Positions 5,999 through 13,225 of a stretch of DNA of 15,671 bases are shown piece after piece. Positions within the stretch are counted from its first letter, which is position 1. Each line of letters opens with the position of its first letter. Source of the stretch: JACVRX01 sp035697245 (GTDB lineage Bacteria > Actinomycetota > Actinomycetes > Jiangellales > Jiangellaceae); NCBI GenBank assembly GCA_035697245.1, contig DASSDH010000060.1, positions 1 through 15,671 of the forward strand, read 5' to 3'. Below the pieces are notes generated by a model, which searched no databases, was not told the origin of the DNA, and saw nothing but the letters and a program-made list of their open reading frames with translations. Both the position numbers and the translations under genes were made by a program.

Positions 5999-7603
5999 TC
6001 ACGCTCGGCGACGGCCCTGTCGTACCGCTGGCGTGGAGCTGTCGACGAACTCCCGGATGGCTGCCACGATGGCATCGGCGTGGTCGGGGGGCGGCGTGTG
6101 GAAAGCGCCGTCGAATGCGACGAGCTCGGCGTTGGACAGGCCGAGGGCGAGCTGTTGGCCGCCGGCGAAGGGGATGGCGGGGTCGTCGCGGTAGTGCAGC
6201 ACCAGGGCCGGCTGAGGCACGTCCGGCAGCAGCGCGGACACGTCGGCCCGGTAGAGCTGGTCGAGGTAGCCGGCGGCCACGGTCGGCGACGCGGCCCGCC
6301 GTTGGAACCGGGCGAATTCGCTTTGGCTCACCGACGGGATCCCCGGGACGATGAGCCCAGCCAGCAGCCGCGAGCCGACCCCCCACGACGACCGTACGAG
6401 AGTGAGCATCGATCCCGTCACACCGGGATCGGCGAACAGCGCCGGACCGCTGACGTAGGTGGACTGGAGCACCAGCCGGGCGACGAGGTCCGACCGGGCG
6501 GCGGCGGCGGCCACGGCCACCGGCCCCGTCGCGCTCGACGCGTACACCGTCGCCGGCTCACCGACCGCCGTCATCACCGCGATGAGCTCATCGACGCTGG
6601 CGTCGAGCGAGAAGTCGCTGGCGTCACCGCCCGACAGGCCGGTCCCGAACCGGTCGTAGAGGGTCACGGTGAAGTGGCGGGCCAGGGCGGCCACGAGCCG
6701 TCCTCGGGGGTCCGAGCCGTCGCTGAAGGCGTCCAGGTTCGACAGCCAGCCAGGGGTGAACACGAGCGGCGGTCCACTCCCGCACGTCGCCCACGCCACC
6801 TGCTCGCCCCTGGCGCGTTCGACGATCGCGGCCCGCAGGCGCAGGGGGGTGTCGCCGACGTGGCGCGGCGCGCCAGCCGGCCCGAGGTCGCCCCGCAGGA
6901 TGGCGGCTTCTAGCTGCCGCAGTTCCCCGGATGGTTCCAGCCCGGTCTCCTCGGCCAGGGCCTCGCGGTAGCGGGCGAAGCAGCGCAGCGCCTCGGCCTG
7001 CCGGCCGGCGCGGGCGAGCGCCTCCATCAGGGCGGCCCACGCCGTCTCCCGCAACGGCCAGGCGCGGACGAGCGACTCGAGCGGCGCGACCGCGTCGGCC
7101 CCCCGTCCCGTCTCGATCAGCCGGTGGCCGTGGCTTTCGGCGGTGGCGGCGTGCAGCTCGTCGAGCGCGACGGCCTCGGCCTCGACCTCGGGTCGGTCGG
7201 CGAGGTCAGCGAACGACGGCCCTCGCCACAGGGCGAGGGCGTCGTCGAGCAACGCGAGGGACTCGGGCCCTTCGGCGTCGCCGGCCCGGGCCACCAGATC
7301 GCGGGCGAGAACGGCGTCGATCGCGGGATCGGCCCGCAACCGGTACCCGGTCGGTGCGGTCTCGAGCAACCCGTCGGGCAGCCGGGCCCGCAGGCGCGAG
7401 ACGAGGGTCTGCAGGGCGCCGTTCGGGTCGGCCGGCGGGTCGTCGCCCCACACCGCCTCGATCAGCACGTCGGCCGGCGCCACCCGTCCGACCCGGGCCA
7501 CGAGCACGGCCAGCACCAAGCGCTGGCGCAGGCCCAGGACGACCGGCCCGTCGGCCGAGGCCAGCTCCAGTGGGCCGAGCACCCTCACGACCGGCGCCTG
7601 CAC
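5999..7603 (-). CDS. SARP/BTAD transcriptional regulator fused to an alpha/beta hydrolase
   Basis: A 534-residue two-part protein. Residues 3-92 are an OmpR/SARP-type winged helix (VRVLGPLEL, then RQRLVLAVLV, GALQTLVSRLRARL and TGYRLR). Residues 97-240 are a bacterial transcriptional activation domain (LLDDALALWRGPSFADL, ALDELHAATAE, then GRQAEALRCFARYREALAEE and LEPSGELRQLEAAIL). From about 260 to 522 it is an alpha/beta hydrolase with a full triad: S357 in the elbow ASSATG, D474 in HYRDDPAIP and H502 in GAFHTPP. The oxyanion strand PLVFTPGWLSNL is present. The elbow is unusual because T replaces the common first G. The GTG start is 9 nt after the upstream oxidoreductase stop. No ATPase domain is present, unlike large LuxR/AfsR-type regulators. 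It may sense a ligand through the hydrolase fold, or truly hydrolyse one; the sequence allows either. Confidence 0.93.
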   Translation of the reverse strand: MQAPVVRVLGPLELASADGPVVLGLRQRLVLAVLVARVGRVAPADVLIEAVWGDDPPADPNGALQTLVSRLRARLPDGLLETAPTGYRLRADPAIDAVLARDLVARAGDAEGPESLALLDDALALWRGPSFADLADRPEVEAEAVALDELHAATAESHGHRLIETGRGADAVAPLESLVRAWPLRETAWAALMEALARAGRQAEALRCFARYREALAEETGLEPSGELRQLEAAILRGDLGPAGAPRHVGDTPLRLRAAIVERARGEQVAWATCGSGPPLVFTPGWLSNLDAFSDGSDPRGRLVAALARHFTVTLYDRFGTGLSGGDASDFSLDASVDELIAVMTAVGEPATVYASSATGPVAVAAAAARSDLVARLVLQSTYVSGPALFADPGVTGSMLTLVRSSWGVGSRLLAGLIVPGIPSVSQSEFARFQRRAASPTVAAGYLDQLYRADVSALLPDVPQPALVLHYRDDPAIPFAGGQQLALGLSNAELVAFDGAFHTPPPDHADAIVAAIREFVDSSTPAVRQGRRRA

Positions 7604-7612
7604 GGCGACAGC

Positions 7613-8554
7613 CTAGACCTGGGCGGGGATCAGGCCCCTGAGGGCGGTGCGCACCTCGACGGCCGCGTCGACCACCCGCGCCGGCTCGTCGTCGGCGACG
7701 ATCAGGTTGAAGGACTGGCACCCGGCGTCGACGTAGCCGGCGAGGAACTCGGCCACCTGCTCCGGCGACCCGGCCGGCGAGTACCGCTCGAACCGCTCGA
7801 ACGGCGTGGCGTACAGGCCTTCCATGGCGGCGGCCAGCCGGGCCCGCGCCGCGCCGGCGTCGCGGTCGATGCCGCACCAGACGTTGAGCTCGTGGGCGAC
7901 CGGCCGCGGGCGTCCGGCGGCGGCCGCCGCCTCGGCCGTGCGGGCGACTGCCTCGGCGAAGCGCTGGGGTGAGACCCAGATGCCGAGCCAGCCGTCGCCC
8001 AGCCGGCCGGCGCGGGCGAGCGCGGCGTCGGAACGGCCGCCGACGAGGACAGGCACCGGGGGAACGGGCGGCGGCACGATGGTGGCGTCGCGGACCGAGA
8101 AATGCCGGCCCGCGTGCGAGATCGACTCGCCCGTCAGCAGCCGCCGCACCAGGTGGAGGGCCTCGTCGAGCCGGGCGCCCCGGGTGCCGGGGTCCACGCC
8201 GCAGATCTCGAGCTCGTGAGTGTCCTCGCCGCCGACCCCGACGCCGAGCGTGAGCCGCCCGGGCGCCAGCTCGGCGATGGTGGCGAGGGTGCGGGCGGTC
8301 GGGACCGGGTGGCGCAACGCCAGGAGGTAGACGGCCAGGTGCACTGGCAACGTCGGCTGGCTCGCCAGCAGCGCGGTGGCGTGCGTGAGGCCGTCGAAAC
8401 CGGCGCCGGTGATGAAGCTGACGTGGTCGCCCACGGCCAGATGGTCGATGCCGGCGGCGGCGATCGTCGACAGCAGCGCGTGGCGTTCCGCGTGGTCGTA
8501 CCGGAACCACATCGGTGGTACGAGGAGGCCGACGGCTGCGGTGTTGGTGTTCAT
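7613..8554 (-). CDS. LLM class (luciferase-like) F420-dependent-type oxidoreductase
   Basis: A 313-residue TIM-barrel flavin/F420 monooxygenase-like protein. Typical blocks run in order: AVGDHVSF near residue 45, the TARTLATIAELAPGRLTLGVGVGG strand-helix-strand near 95-118, then RGARLDEALHLVRRLLTGE, VPVLVGGRSDAALARAGRLGDGWLG and the closing EQVAEFLAGYVDAGCQSFNLI. Many actinobacterial members use coenzyme F420, but cofactor choice between F420 and FMN cannot be proven here. The ATG at 8554 has AGGG about 7 nt upstream; an ATG five codons earlier is less likely. It is the first gene of the minus-strand cluster, and the regulator-hydrolase gene begins 9 nt after its TAG. The upstream region carries a large inverted repeat. 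The substrate is probably shared with the downstream methyltransferases. Confidence 0.92.
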   Translation of the reverse strand: MNTNTAAVGLLVPPMWFRYDHAERHALLSTIAAAGIDHLAVGDHVSFITGAGFDGLTHATALLASQPTLPVHLAVYLLALRHPVPTARTLATIAELAPGRLTLGVGVGGEDTHELEICGVDPGTRGARLDEALHLVRRLLTGESISHAGRHFSVRDATIVPPPVPPVPVLVGGRSDAALARAGRLGDGWLGIWVSPQRFAEAVARTAEAAAAAGRPRPVAHELNVWCGIDRDAGAARARLAAAMEGLYATPFERFERYSPAGSPEQVAEFLAGYVDAGCQSFNLIVADDEPARVVDAAVEVRTALRGLIPAQV

Positions 8555-9187
8555 GCGCCGACCCTGCACCGCGCCCCTGTCGCCGCGCTGGCGCGCCGAT
8601 TACCAGGCACCCGCGCCGGAATGGAAGCGGCGACAACCGGCCATCACACGTCTGGTGTGTACCAGCCCGTCGCTACGGGTGGATCCGTACACACCAGAGG
8701 TGGCCCGACTCGGTACGTCCGTGCTCCGCTCCTCAGCGCACGCGCCACAGCGGGCGTTCGCCCGAGGTGAAGCGCTCCTGGCCAGCCCTGAACGCGGCCG
8801 CGTCGGAGCCGATGCGGGTGAACAGGGAAGGCAACCCGATCGACGGCTCGGAAAGCCGTGCTGCCGCCGGTCGGCTGCAGCGAACACTCGCCGATAACGC
8901 TCAGCCCCGACGAAGGCGTGGGCGTCCTCTACCGCCGGCACGGTGGCACGCGGAGGCGCCGATCTGGCGCATGCTTCGCCGGTGAGCGTGCCGTCGTCTG
9001 TCGCTGGGTCTGCGCTGCGGGCCGTGGCACCGAGGGCGTGCGGCGCTCCCGTTGGCGCGAGACCTGGCACGCCAGCGGTGGTTTGCACGAGCGGGTTGCT
9101 GTCAACGATGTCTTTGTCGGAGCCGTTGCCGAACACCGGCTGCCGGGTGAGGATGGAGTGCCGTTTGACGCGAGAGGGGCAGCTGCC
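8555..9187. other. Non-coding gap between divergent genes
   Basis: About 630 bases separate the F420-type oxidoreductase (leftward) from the MOSC gene (rightward). Open frames exist on both strands but have Arg/Ser/Ala-rich, low-complexity translations with no family features, so I see no gene. The clear structure is the nested inverted repeat at 8651-8698. Both divergent promoters should lie here, but I could not place them with confidence. Confidence 0.5.
8651..8698. repeat. 48-bp nested inverted repeat (12-bp outer arms, 5-bp inner hairpin)
   Basis: TCTGGTGTGTAC (8651-8662) and GTACACACCAGA (8687-8698) are perfect reverse complements. Between them CCCGT (8666-8670) and ACGGG (8675-8679) form an inner stem with loop CGCT. 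As RNA or extruded DNA this gives a long hairpin with one asymmetric internal loop (3 nt against 7 nt). It lies about 100 bp upstream of the oxidoreductase start. There is no T-tract, so a classic terminator is unlikely; paired operator half-sites are possible. Confidence 0.8.
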
Positions 9188-10071
9188 ATGAGTGAGGCTG
9201 TCGGTGCCGTCAAGGCGCTGTGGCGATTCCCGGTCAAGTCCATGCGGGGTGAGAAGCTCGAGGCAGCCGACGTGACCGAAACCGGTCTGGTGGGCGATCG
9301 CGCTTACGCGCTCATCGACCCGGAGACTGGCAAGGTGATGAGCGGCAAAAACCCGCGGCTGGGGCCGAACCTGCTGGGGTGCCGGGCGGCGTTCGTCGAG
9401 GCCCCGCAGGCGGGCGCCGAGCCGCCGCCCGTGCGCATCGCACTGCCGAACGGCGCGTCGGTCAGGAGCGACGCCCCCGATGTCGAAGTCATCCTCTCGG
9501 GCTTCTTGGGACGTCCGGTGAGGTTGGAGCGGGCTGCTCCCGAGGACTTCACATCGACCAGTACCACCCCGACATCGAGGACCTGGATCCTGAAGGACAC
9601 CGCGACACCGTCACCGAGTCGAAGCTGGGGTCGGCGTTCTTCGCCGAAGCGGGTCTCCCCTCGGCGGTCCCCGTGGGCGCGTTCTTCGATCTCTTCCCGG
9701 TGTCCGTCCTGACGACCTCCACCCTCGACCGGTTGAACGAGCTCCGCCCCGAGAGTCAGTTCGACGAACGTCGTTTTCGCATGAATGTCATCGTGAGCAC
9801 GCACGAGGCCGGGTTCCTGGAGAACGACTGGACCGGTCATGGGCTCCAGATCAGTGACGGCGTACGGCTCGGTGTCACCATCCCCGATCCCCGGTGTGTG
9901 ATGACCACGCTTGCGCAGGGCGAACTGCCAAAGGACACCGAGGTTCTCCGCACGCTTGCGCGGCAGAACAGGCTCGACGTGGCAGGCGGCCTGTACCCCT
10001 GTGCCGGGGTGTACGCCACCGTGGAGTCCACCGGCACCATCCGACCGGGTGACAGCGTGTCACTCACGTGA
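9188..10071 (+). CDS. MOSC domain-containing protein, disrupted by a 1-base deletion
   Basis: A 294-residue MOSC protein (MOCO sulfurase C-terminal-like) is recovered if one base is restored. The N-terminal beta-barrel opens VKALWRFPVKSMRGEKLE and GLVGDRAYALIDPETGKVMSGKNPR (residues 8-57). The MOSC core follows the break, with HPDIEDLDPEG, RLNELRPESQFDERRFRMNV and RCVMTTLAQGELPKD containing the conserved Cys (about C237). The family handles sulfur bound to molybdenum cofactor or N-hydroxylated substrates (YiiM/YcbX/mARC relatives). The frame breaks at 9550-9553. One extra C would read EDFTIDQYHPD or EDFHIDQYHPD, and both halves then join at normal length. The ATG at 9188 has GAGAGGGG upstream; the frame is open further left, but that part is not family-like. 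Otherwise undamaged. Confidence 0.87.
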
Positions 10072-10559
10072 ATCACACGTTCAGGTGCCTGAACACCGCG
10101 ACCAGGCGTAGCCAACATGCGTCGGACCCAATCGACGGCCCACCCCGAACTGGCTGATCCGCGCCGGCGTCGTATACGCGATCCGTGCCAGAACGCGCGC
10201 TCAGATCGAGAGCACCCAGATCGTTCGTTCGCGGTCGCACAAATGCGCGGCCGGGTGGTGTGGATGACGCACGCGGAACCGGCGACTGTGTCAACCCGGC
10301 TTGTCGGGCGCAGTGCGCCAGAGTCGGTGTTCGGGGCGCTGCGAAGCCGGCGCCCGAGGCGCGGCGGGCGTCAGGGTCGGCGTCGCGAGGTTTCCCGTGA
10401 CGACGCTCCGGCGCGAGGCGTGTACGCGCCCCATAAGGCCGGCGCCGCCGCGCACCTGGGGGGCTGAACGGGGCGAGGCAGCTTCGGGGTCTGCGTGCCG
10501 AACCGGCGTCATTTCATGTGGCCGGCAGGTGGGAGGGGTGGGGGAGTGGCGGCGAGCTG
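10072..10559. other. Non-coding gap between the MOSC gene and the second integrase
   Basis: About 490 bases with no convincing gene; the open frames are Arg/Ala-rich and lack any motif. The genes on either side converge here, so it should hold two terminators. Only the dyad at 10079-10094 stands out. I see no rep, xis or transfer-type gene that would usually accompany an integrase of this class. Confidence 0.45.
10079..10094 (+). terminator. Dyad just after the MOSC stop (possible terminator or operator)
   Basis: GTTCAGG (10079-10085) and CCTGAAC (10088-10094) are perfect reverse complements separated by TG. As RNA this gives a 6-bp stem with a GUGC loop, 7 nt after the MOSC stop codon. No T-tract follows, so intrinsic termination is uncertain; GC-rich actinobacteria often have such U-poor hairpins. 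A repressor site is the alternative. Confidence 0.4.
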
Positions 10560-11809
10560 CTACCACTGGTCGGTGATTGCCATGGCAGCGGTGTCGGGAT
10601 TGCCGCGCACGCCGATGTAGCGCTTGATGGTGAAGTTCGGATCCGCGTGACCCAACTTGTCGGCGACGACGGCGGGGTCGAGGCCGAGATCGAACAGCAT
10701 CCAGCAGGCAGCGACGTGGCGCAGGTCATGGGGTGACCACTTAGCGGCGCCCGTCCAGCGCCAACCCTTGTTGGTCTGGCCGTAACCGGCGGTGCGCTGC
10801 AGGGGCGCGGCCATCGGCCAGCTGGCGGCGTCGGCGGTGCGGATCCAGACCTGCTGGAAGTTAGAACGCCGGACGATCCGACCCGAGGCGCTCGGGAACA
10901 ACAGACCCTCAGGCCCTTCGCGGCTGACGGTCTTCTCGACGAGCTCGGCCAAGTCGTCGGTGAGGCTCTTGGGGAAGATCGTCGTGCGAACCTTGCCGTT
11001 CTTGGGGCCTTGAGCCTGGCCGGTCCGCGTGTCGGTTGTTCGACGGCGCGGCGTACGTGGACGATGCGGGCGGGTTCGAACTCGATGTCTTGTGCTTGGA
11101 GGGCGACGAGCTCCCCCCAGCGCAGGCCGGCCCGGTGGGTGAGGCGCATGGCGATCGCCCACCGCCGGTGCCCGAGGCTCTCCATGGCGTCGAACAGCGC
11201 CGCGCACTGCTCGTCGGTGGGCAGGGCCGAGCGCGGTACGTACACCGACGTGGCGCCTTGGATGGAGGCGGGCTTGGCGTAGCGGACCATCCACATGGGG
11301 TCCTCGCTCTGGGCGGTCAGCCACCGCAGCCGCCGGGCGTGGGTGACCAGCGCCCGCAGGACGGCGCCAACGTCCTGCACCAGCGCGTCCGAGCCGCCGG
11401 CCCGGCGCACCGCGGCGATGACCGCGGCGGAGTCGGCCGGGGTCCAGGCGGTGACGGTGCGGGTGCCAAGGCGGGGCAGGACCCAGCGGCGCAGCAGGTA
11501 TTCCTGCTTCTCCCGGAACCGCAGTGATAGGCCCGAGAGGTGATCCGCGGAGTAGCGGGCGGCGAGCCGTTCCACCGACCGTGGCCCCGCATCGTGCGGG
11601 TCGCGGATGGGTGCGGACTGCGCAATGAACTGCTCGAGCTCACGGGCCTTCGCACGGGCCTGGTCCTCGGTGCGGCACTTGACGAAGATCCGTTGGCCCG
11701 ACACGGGATCGGTGGCGACCACCCGGTAGCGGGCCTCGCTGGTCGAGGGCGCGTAGATGCGGGTGCCGTGCTCGAGCTGAGCGAGCGGCTTCTTGCGGTA
11801 GCGGGGCAT
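10560..11809 (-). CDS. Phage/ICE-type tyrosine integrase, disrupted by a 1-base deletion
   Basis: A 416-residue integrase is restored by adding one base. The N-terminus (about 15-60, ARYRVVATDPVSGQRIFVKCRTEDQARAKA) looks like an AP2-like arm-binding domain. A SAM-like core-binding domain (about 75-165) and a catalytic domain follow. Catalytic residues after repair are R230 (AGLRWGE), K267 or K270-273 (KAPKNGK), H361 and R364 (HDLRH), H388 (LGHADPN) and Y398 (KRYIG). The frame breaks in the GGGG run 11004-11007, between LKAP and KNGKVRTTIFP; one extra base joins both exactly. The ATG at 11809 has GGTGG 9 nt upstream. It starts 160 bp from a tRNA-Gly 3' fragment, the classic place for an element integrase, so it likely catalysed that integration. 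It is longer than, and distinct from, the integrase at 363-1274. Confidence 0.9.
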
Positions 11810-11874
11810 GACAGGTGACCACCTCGTGTTACGCAGCGGTACGGGCTGCTACGGATGGCCGCCGTGGGCAACTT

Positions 11875-11895
11875 TGTGCCCGAAACCTGTGCCCG
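11875..11895 (+). repeat. Paired TGTGCCCG direct repeats between integrase and att scar
   Basis: TGTGCCCG occurs at 11875-11882 and again at 11888-11895, 13 bp apart. They lie in the short non-coding stretch between the integrase start and the tRNA-Gly fragment. Arm-type integrase sites or excisionase sites are often short direct repeats placed exactly here. Repeats are seen; the role is a guess. Confidence 0.35.
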
Positions 11896-11968
11896 GCAGC
11901 GAGAGCACGCTCGCCACACCTTCTACCACAAGGCCAAACGCGCCCGGAAGGACCCTCACACGGTTTCA

Positions 11969-12013
11969 TTGCCAAGGTGAGGGTCGCGGGTTCGAGTCCC
12001 GTCGTCCGCTCCA
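11969..12013 (+). other. 3' 45 nt of tRNA-Gly(GCC): integration scar (att site)
   Basis: From the anticodon loop TTGCCAA (11969-11975, anticodon GCC) the sequence follows a tRNA exactly. It has the 3' anticodon stem strand GGTGA, variable loop GGGTC, T-stem GCGGG, T-loop TTCGAGT, T-stem CCCGT, acceptor strand CGTCCGC, discriminator T and CCA. U73 and this layout match bacterial tRNA-Gly(GCC). The 5' half (D arm, 5' acceptor AGCGGAC-like) is absent upstream, so this is not a working gene. A duplicated tRNA 3' end beside an integrase is the normal mark left at the far end of an element integrated into a tRNA. The orientation puts the element to the left. Confidence 0.85.
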
Positions 12014-12028
12014 GAAATGGCAGGTCAA

Positions 12029-12047
12029 GGAGGGTGCAGTACCCTCC
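12029..12047 (+). terminator. Hairpin after the tRNA-Gly fragment
   Basis: GGAGGGT (12029-12035) and ACCCTCC (12041-12047) form a perfect 7-bp stem with a 5-nt loop, starting 16 nt after the CCA. It could be the original terminator of the tRNA-Gly gene carried with the duplicated end. There is no T-tract. Confidence 0.45.
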
Positions 12048-12100
12048 ATGACCTCACTACGAGCGGCGACCACGCCTTCTCGATTGACAGAAAAACGCGC

Positions 12101-12283
12101 GGTGGCCGCCAGCGCCAGGGAATCGGAACCGAGGTCGTCCGTCGAGCTGCGCGTCACGCCCAAGCCGCCGGCTGCGAGTGGCTCCACGTGGACTTCGAGC
12201 CTGACCCCGCGCCGTTCTACGTTGACGCGTGCGGCTTTTGTCCTACGGACGCCGGTCTCATCCACCTCTGCTCGCGGGACTGA
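12101..12283 (+). pseudogene. C-terminal fragment of a GNAT acetyltransferase
   Basis: The frame reads QRQGIGTEVVRRAARHAQAAGC (acetyl-CoA loop Q-x-x-G-I-G), then WLHVDFEPDPAPFYVDACGF, which is GNAT motif B with Y and GF, and ends normally at TGA 12281-12283. The first half of the fold is missing. Only about 90 bases separate this piece from the tRNA scar, too little to hold it. The frame is open back to an ATG at 12017, but that part is not GNAT-like. Probably a host gene cut by, or during, integration of the element at the tRNA. It is not a copy of the intact GNAT just downstream. Confidence 0.7.
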
Positions 12284-12388
12284 GGCGAGTAGTAGACCCG
12301 GCAGGGACGCGGTCGGACGATGCCTTTCCGACGCAGCCCGCTCGCCCATCCATCCGGCGCCGTGCCGTTCCACGCCGAGGACCTGACC

Positions 12389-12862
12389 GTGAAGATTCGT
12401 GTGTTGAAGCCGGAGGAAGTTGAGCAAGTGGGGAACGCGCTGGGGCTCGCGCGCCTCTACCAGGGAACCGGGTTCTACCTGGTTGCGTGGCGCGGCGATG
12501 AGCCGGCGGGTCACCTCCACCTCGCTCTCACCGATCCTCCCGAACTGCAAGACGTCCAAGTTGCCGCCGGCCATCGCCGCCGTGGGGTCGCGAAGATGCT
12601 CATCGCTGCGGCCGAACGCGAGGCCCGCGCTCGCGGCTTCACTCGCATTCGCGTCGACGTCGCCATCGATAACTACCCCGCTCAGGCCCTCTATCGAACG
12701 AGCGGGTTCTCCGACATCGGCCTCGACCCCCGACCTGTGACGGGGACGATCGTGATCCGCACCGGTCCGATCGAGGTCGATGATGTCCTTATCACCTGGG
12801 GGAAGGACCTCACCGAGCCACTCGGCCCTCGTTCACCAGGTGGCGCTGAGCTGATGCGATGA
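12389..12862 (+). CDS. GNAT family N-acetyltransferase
   Basis: A 157-residue GNAT. KIRVLKPEEVEQVGNALGLARL is the opening unit. Strands 2-4 follow in FYLVAWRGDEPAGHLHLAL. Motif A is VQVAAGHRRRGVAKMLIAAAEREARARG (R-R-R-G-V-A). IRVDVAIDNYPAQALYRTSGF is motif B with N, Y and GF. The C-terminal tail ...VDDVLITWGKDL is usual for this group. I prefer the GTG at 12389 because GAGGA lies about 8 nt upstream and the fold begins there; the frame is open from an ATG at 12320, whose extra residues look non-homologous. It lies about 100 bp after the GNAT fragment and is not obviously co-transcribed with anything. Substrate unknown. Confidence 0.87.
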   Translation: MKIRVLKPEEVEQVGNALGLARLYQGTGFYLVAWRGDEPAGHLHLALTDPPELQDVQVAAGHRRRGVAKMLIAAAEREARARGFTRIRVDVAIDNYPAQALYRTSGFSDIGLDPRPVTGTIVIRTGPIEVDDVLITWGKDLTEPLGPRSPGGAELMR

Positions 12863-12955
12863 AGGACCGTGGCCACCGCTCTCTGATGGCGACCGACACC
12901 GGTGCGCCGAAGCATTAGGGCCGCGGCGAGAGAGCGCCGATCGGGTCCCGATACG

Positions 12956-13183
12956 TCATTGTTGGGGGTGGCCCCACAGGCGTGGGTGGGACCGACCTGT
13001 GTCTCGGGCCCGGACCTCCACATCGCCGCGTAGCCAAAGGCGAAACCCGGCGTCTGAGGACTGGAGCGGGAAAGTCCTGGTAGCGCCCGCAGTGACGTTG
13101 ATGACATTGGCTGACGCCAGGCCCAGCAGTTCGGCGACCTCGCCTGCGTCGAGCAGATCATCTAGGTCGACCCTGCGTCCCAC
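12956..13183 (-). CDS. Small helix-turn-helix DNA-binding protein (AlpA/MerR-like)
   Basis: A 75-residue protein. The core VDLDDLLDAGEVAELLGLASANVINV is a short helix-turn-helix like those of AlpA/excisionase-type and small actinobacterial regulators ('l-D-a-x-x-V-A-e-l-l-G-l-s-x-x-N-a-V'). FRLWLRGDVEVRARDTG is the usual closing wing ('m-W-l-r-x-d-V-x-x-W'). A GTG at 13183 begins the recognisable part. On the minus strand TACCTT ends 7 nt before that GTG, which suits a leaderless mRNA. An ATG at 13252 would give 98 residues. The gene has no partner on its strand, and its target is unknown. Being about 1 kb beyond the att scar, it is probably host rather than element. Alternative: excisionase-like relic. 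Confidence 0.6.
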   Translation of the reverse strand: MGRRVDLDDLLDAGEVAELLGLASANVINVTAGATRTFPLQSSDAGFRLWLRGDVEVRARDTGRSHPRLWGHPQQ

Positions 13184-13225
13184 GCAACGGAAGGTAGTTG
13201 CGAACACCGCTGGCTTGACTCGGCA

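Noticed and set aside
6931..7641. 236-codon plus-strand frame opposite the BTAD gene
   Set aside because: Almost entirely Arg/Pro/Gly/Ala, the usual antisense of a GC-rich gene.
8600..9136. 178-codon open frame on the minus strand between the oxidoreductase and MOSC genes
   Set aside because: No family-like block, Arg/Ser/Ala-rich translation, and it runs across the nested inverted repeat; GC-rich DNA gives such frames by chance.
8858..9187. In-frame upstream extension of the MOSC protein (110 extra residues)
   Set aside because: The MOSC fold starts at MSEAVGAVKALWRFPVKSM with a good SD; the extension is low-complexity and not family-like.
11966..12574. 202-codon minus-strand frame across the tRNA fragment and GNAT genes
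   Set aside because: It is antisense to the tRNA tail and two clear GNAT reading frames, so it is a shadow.
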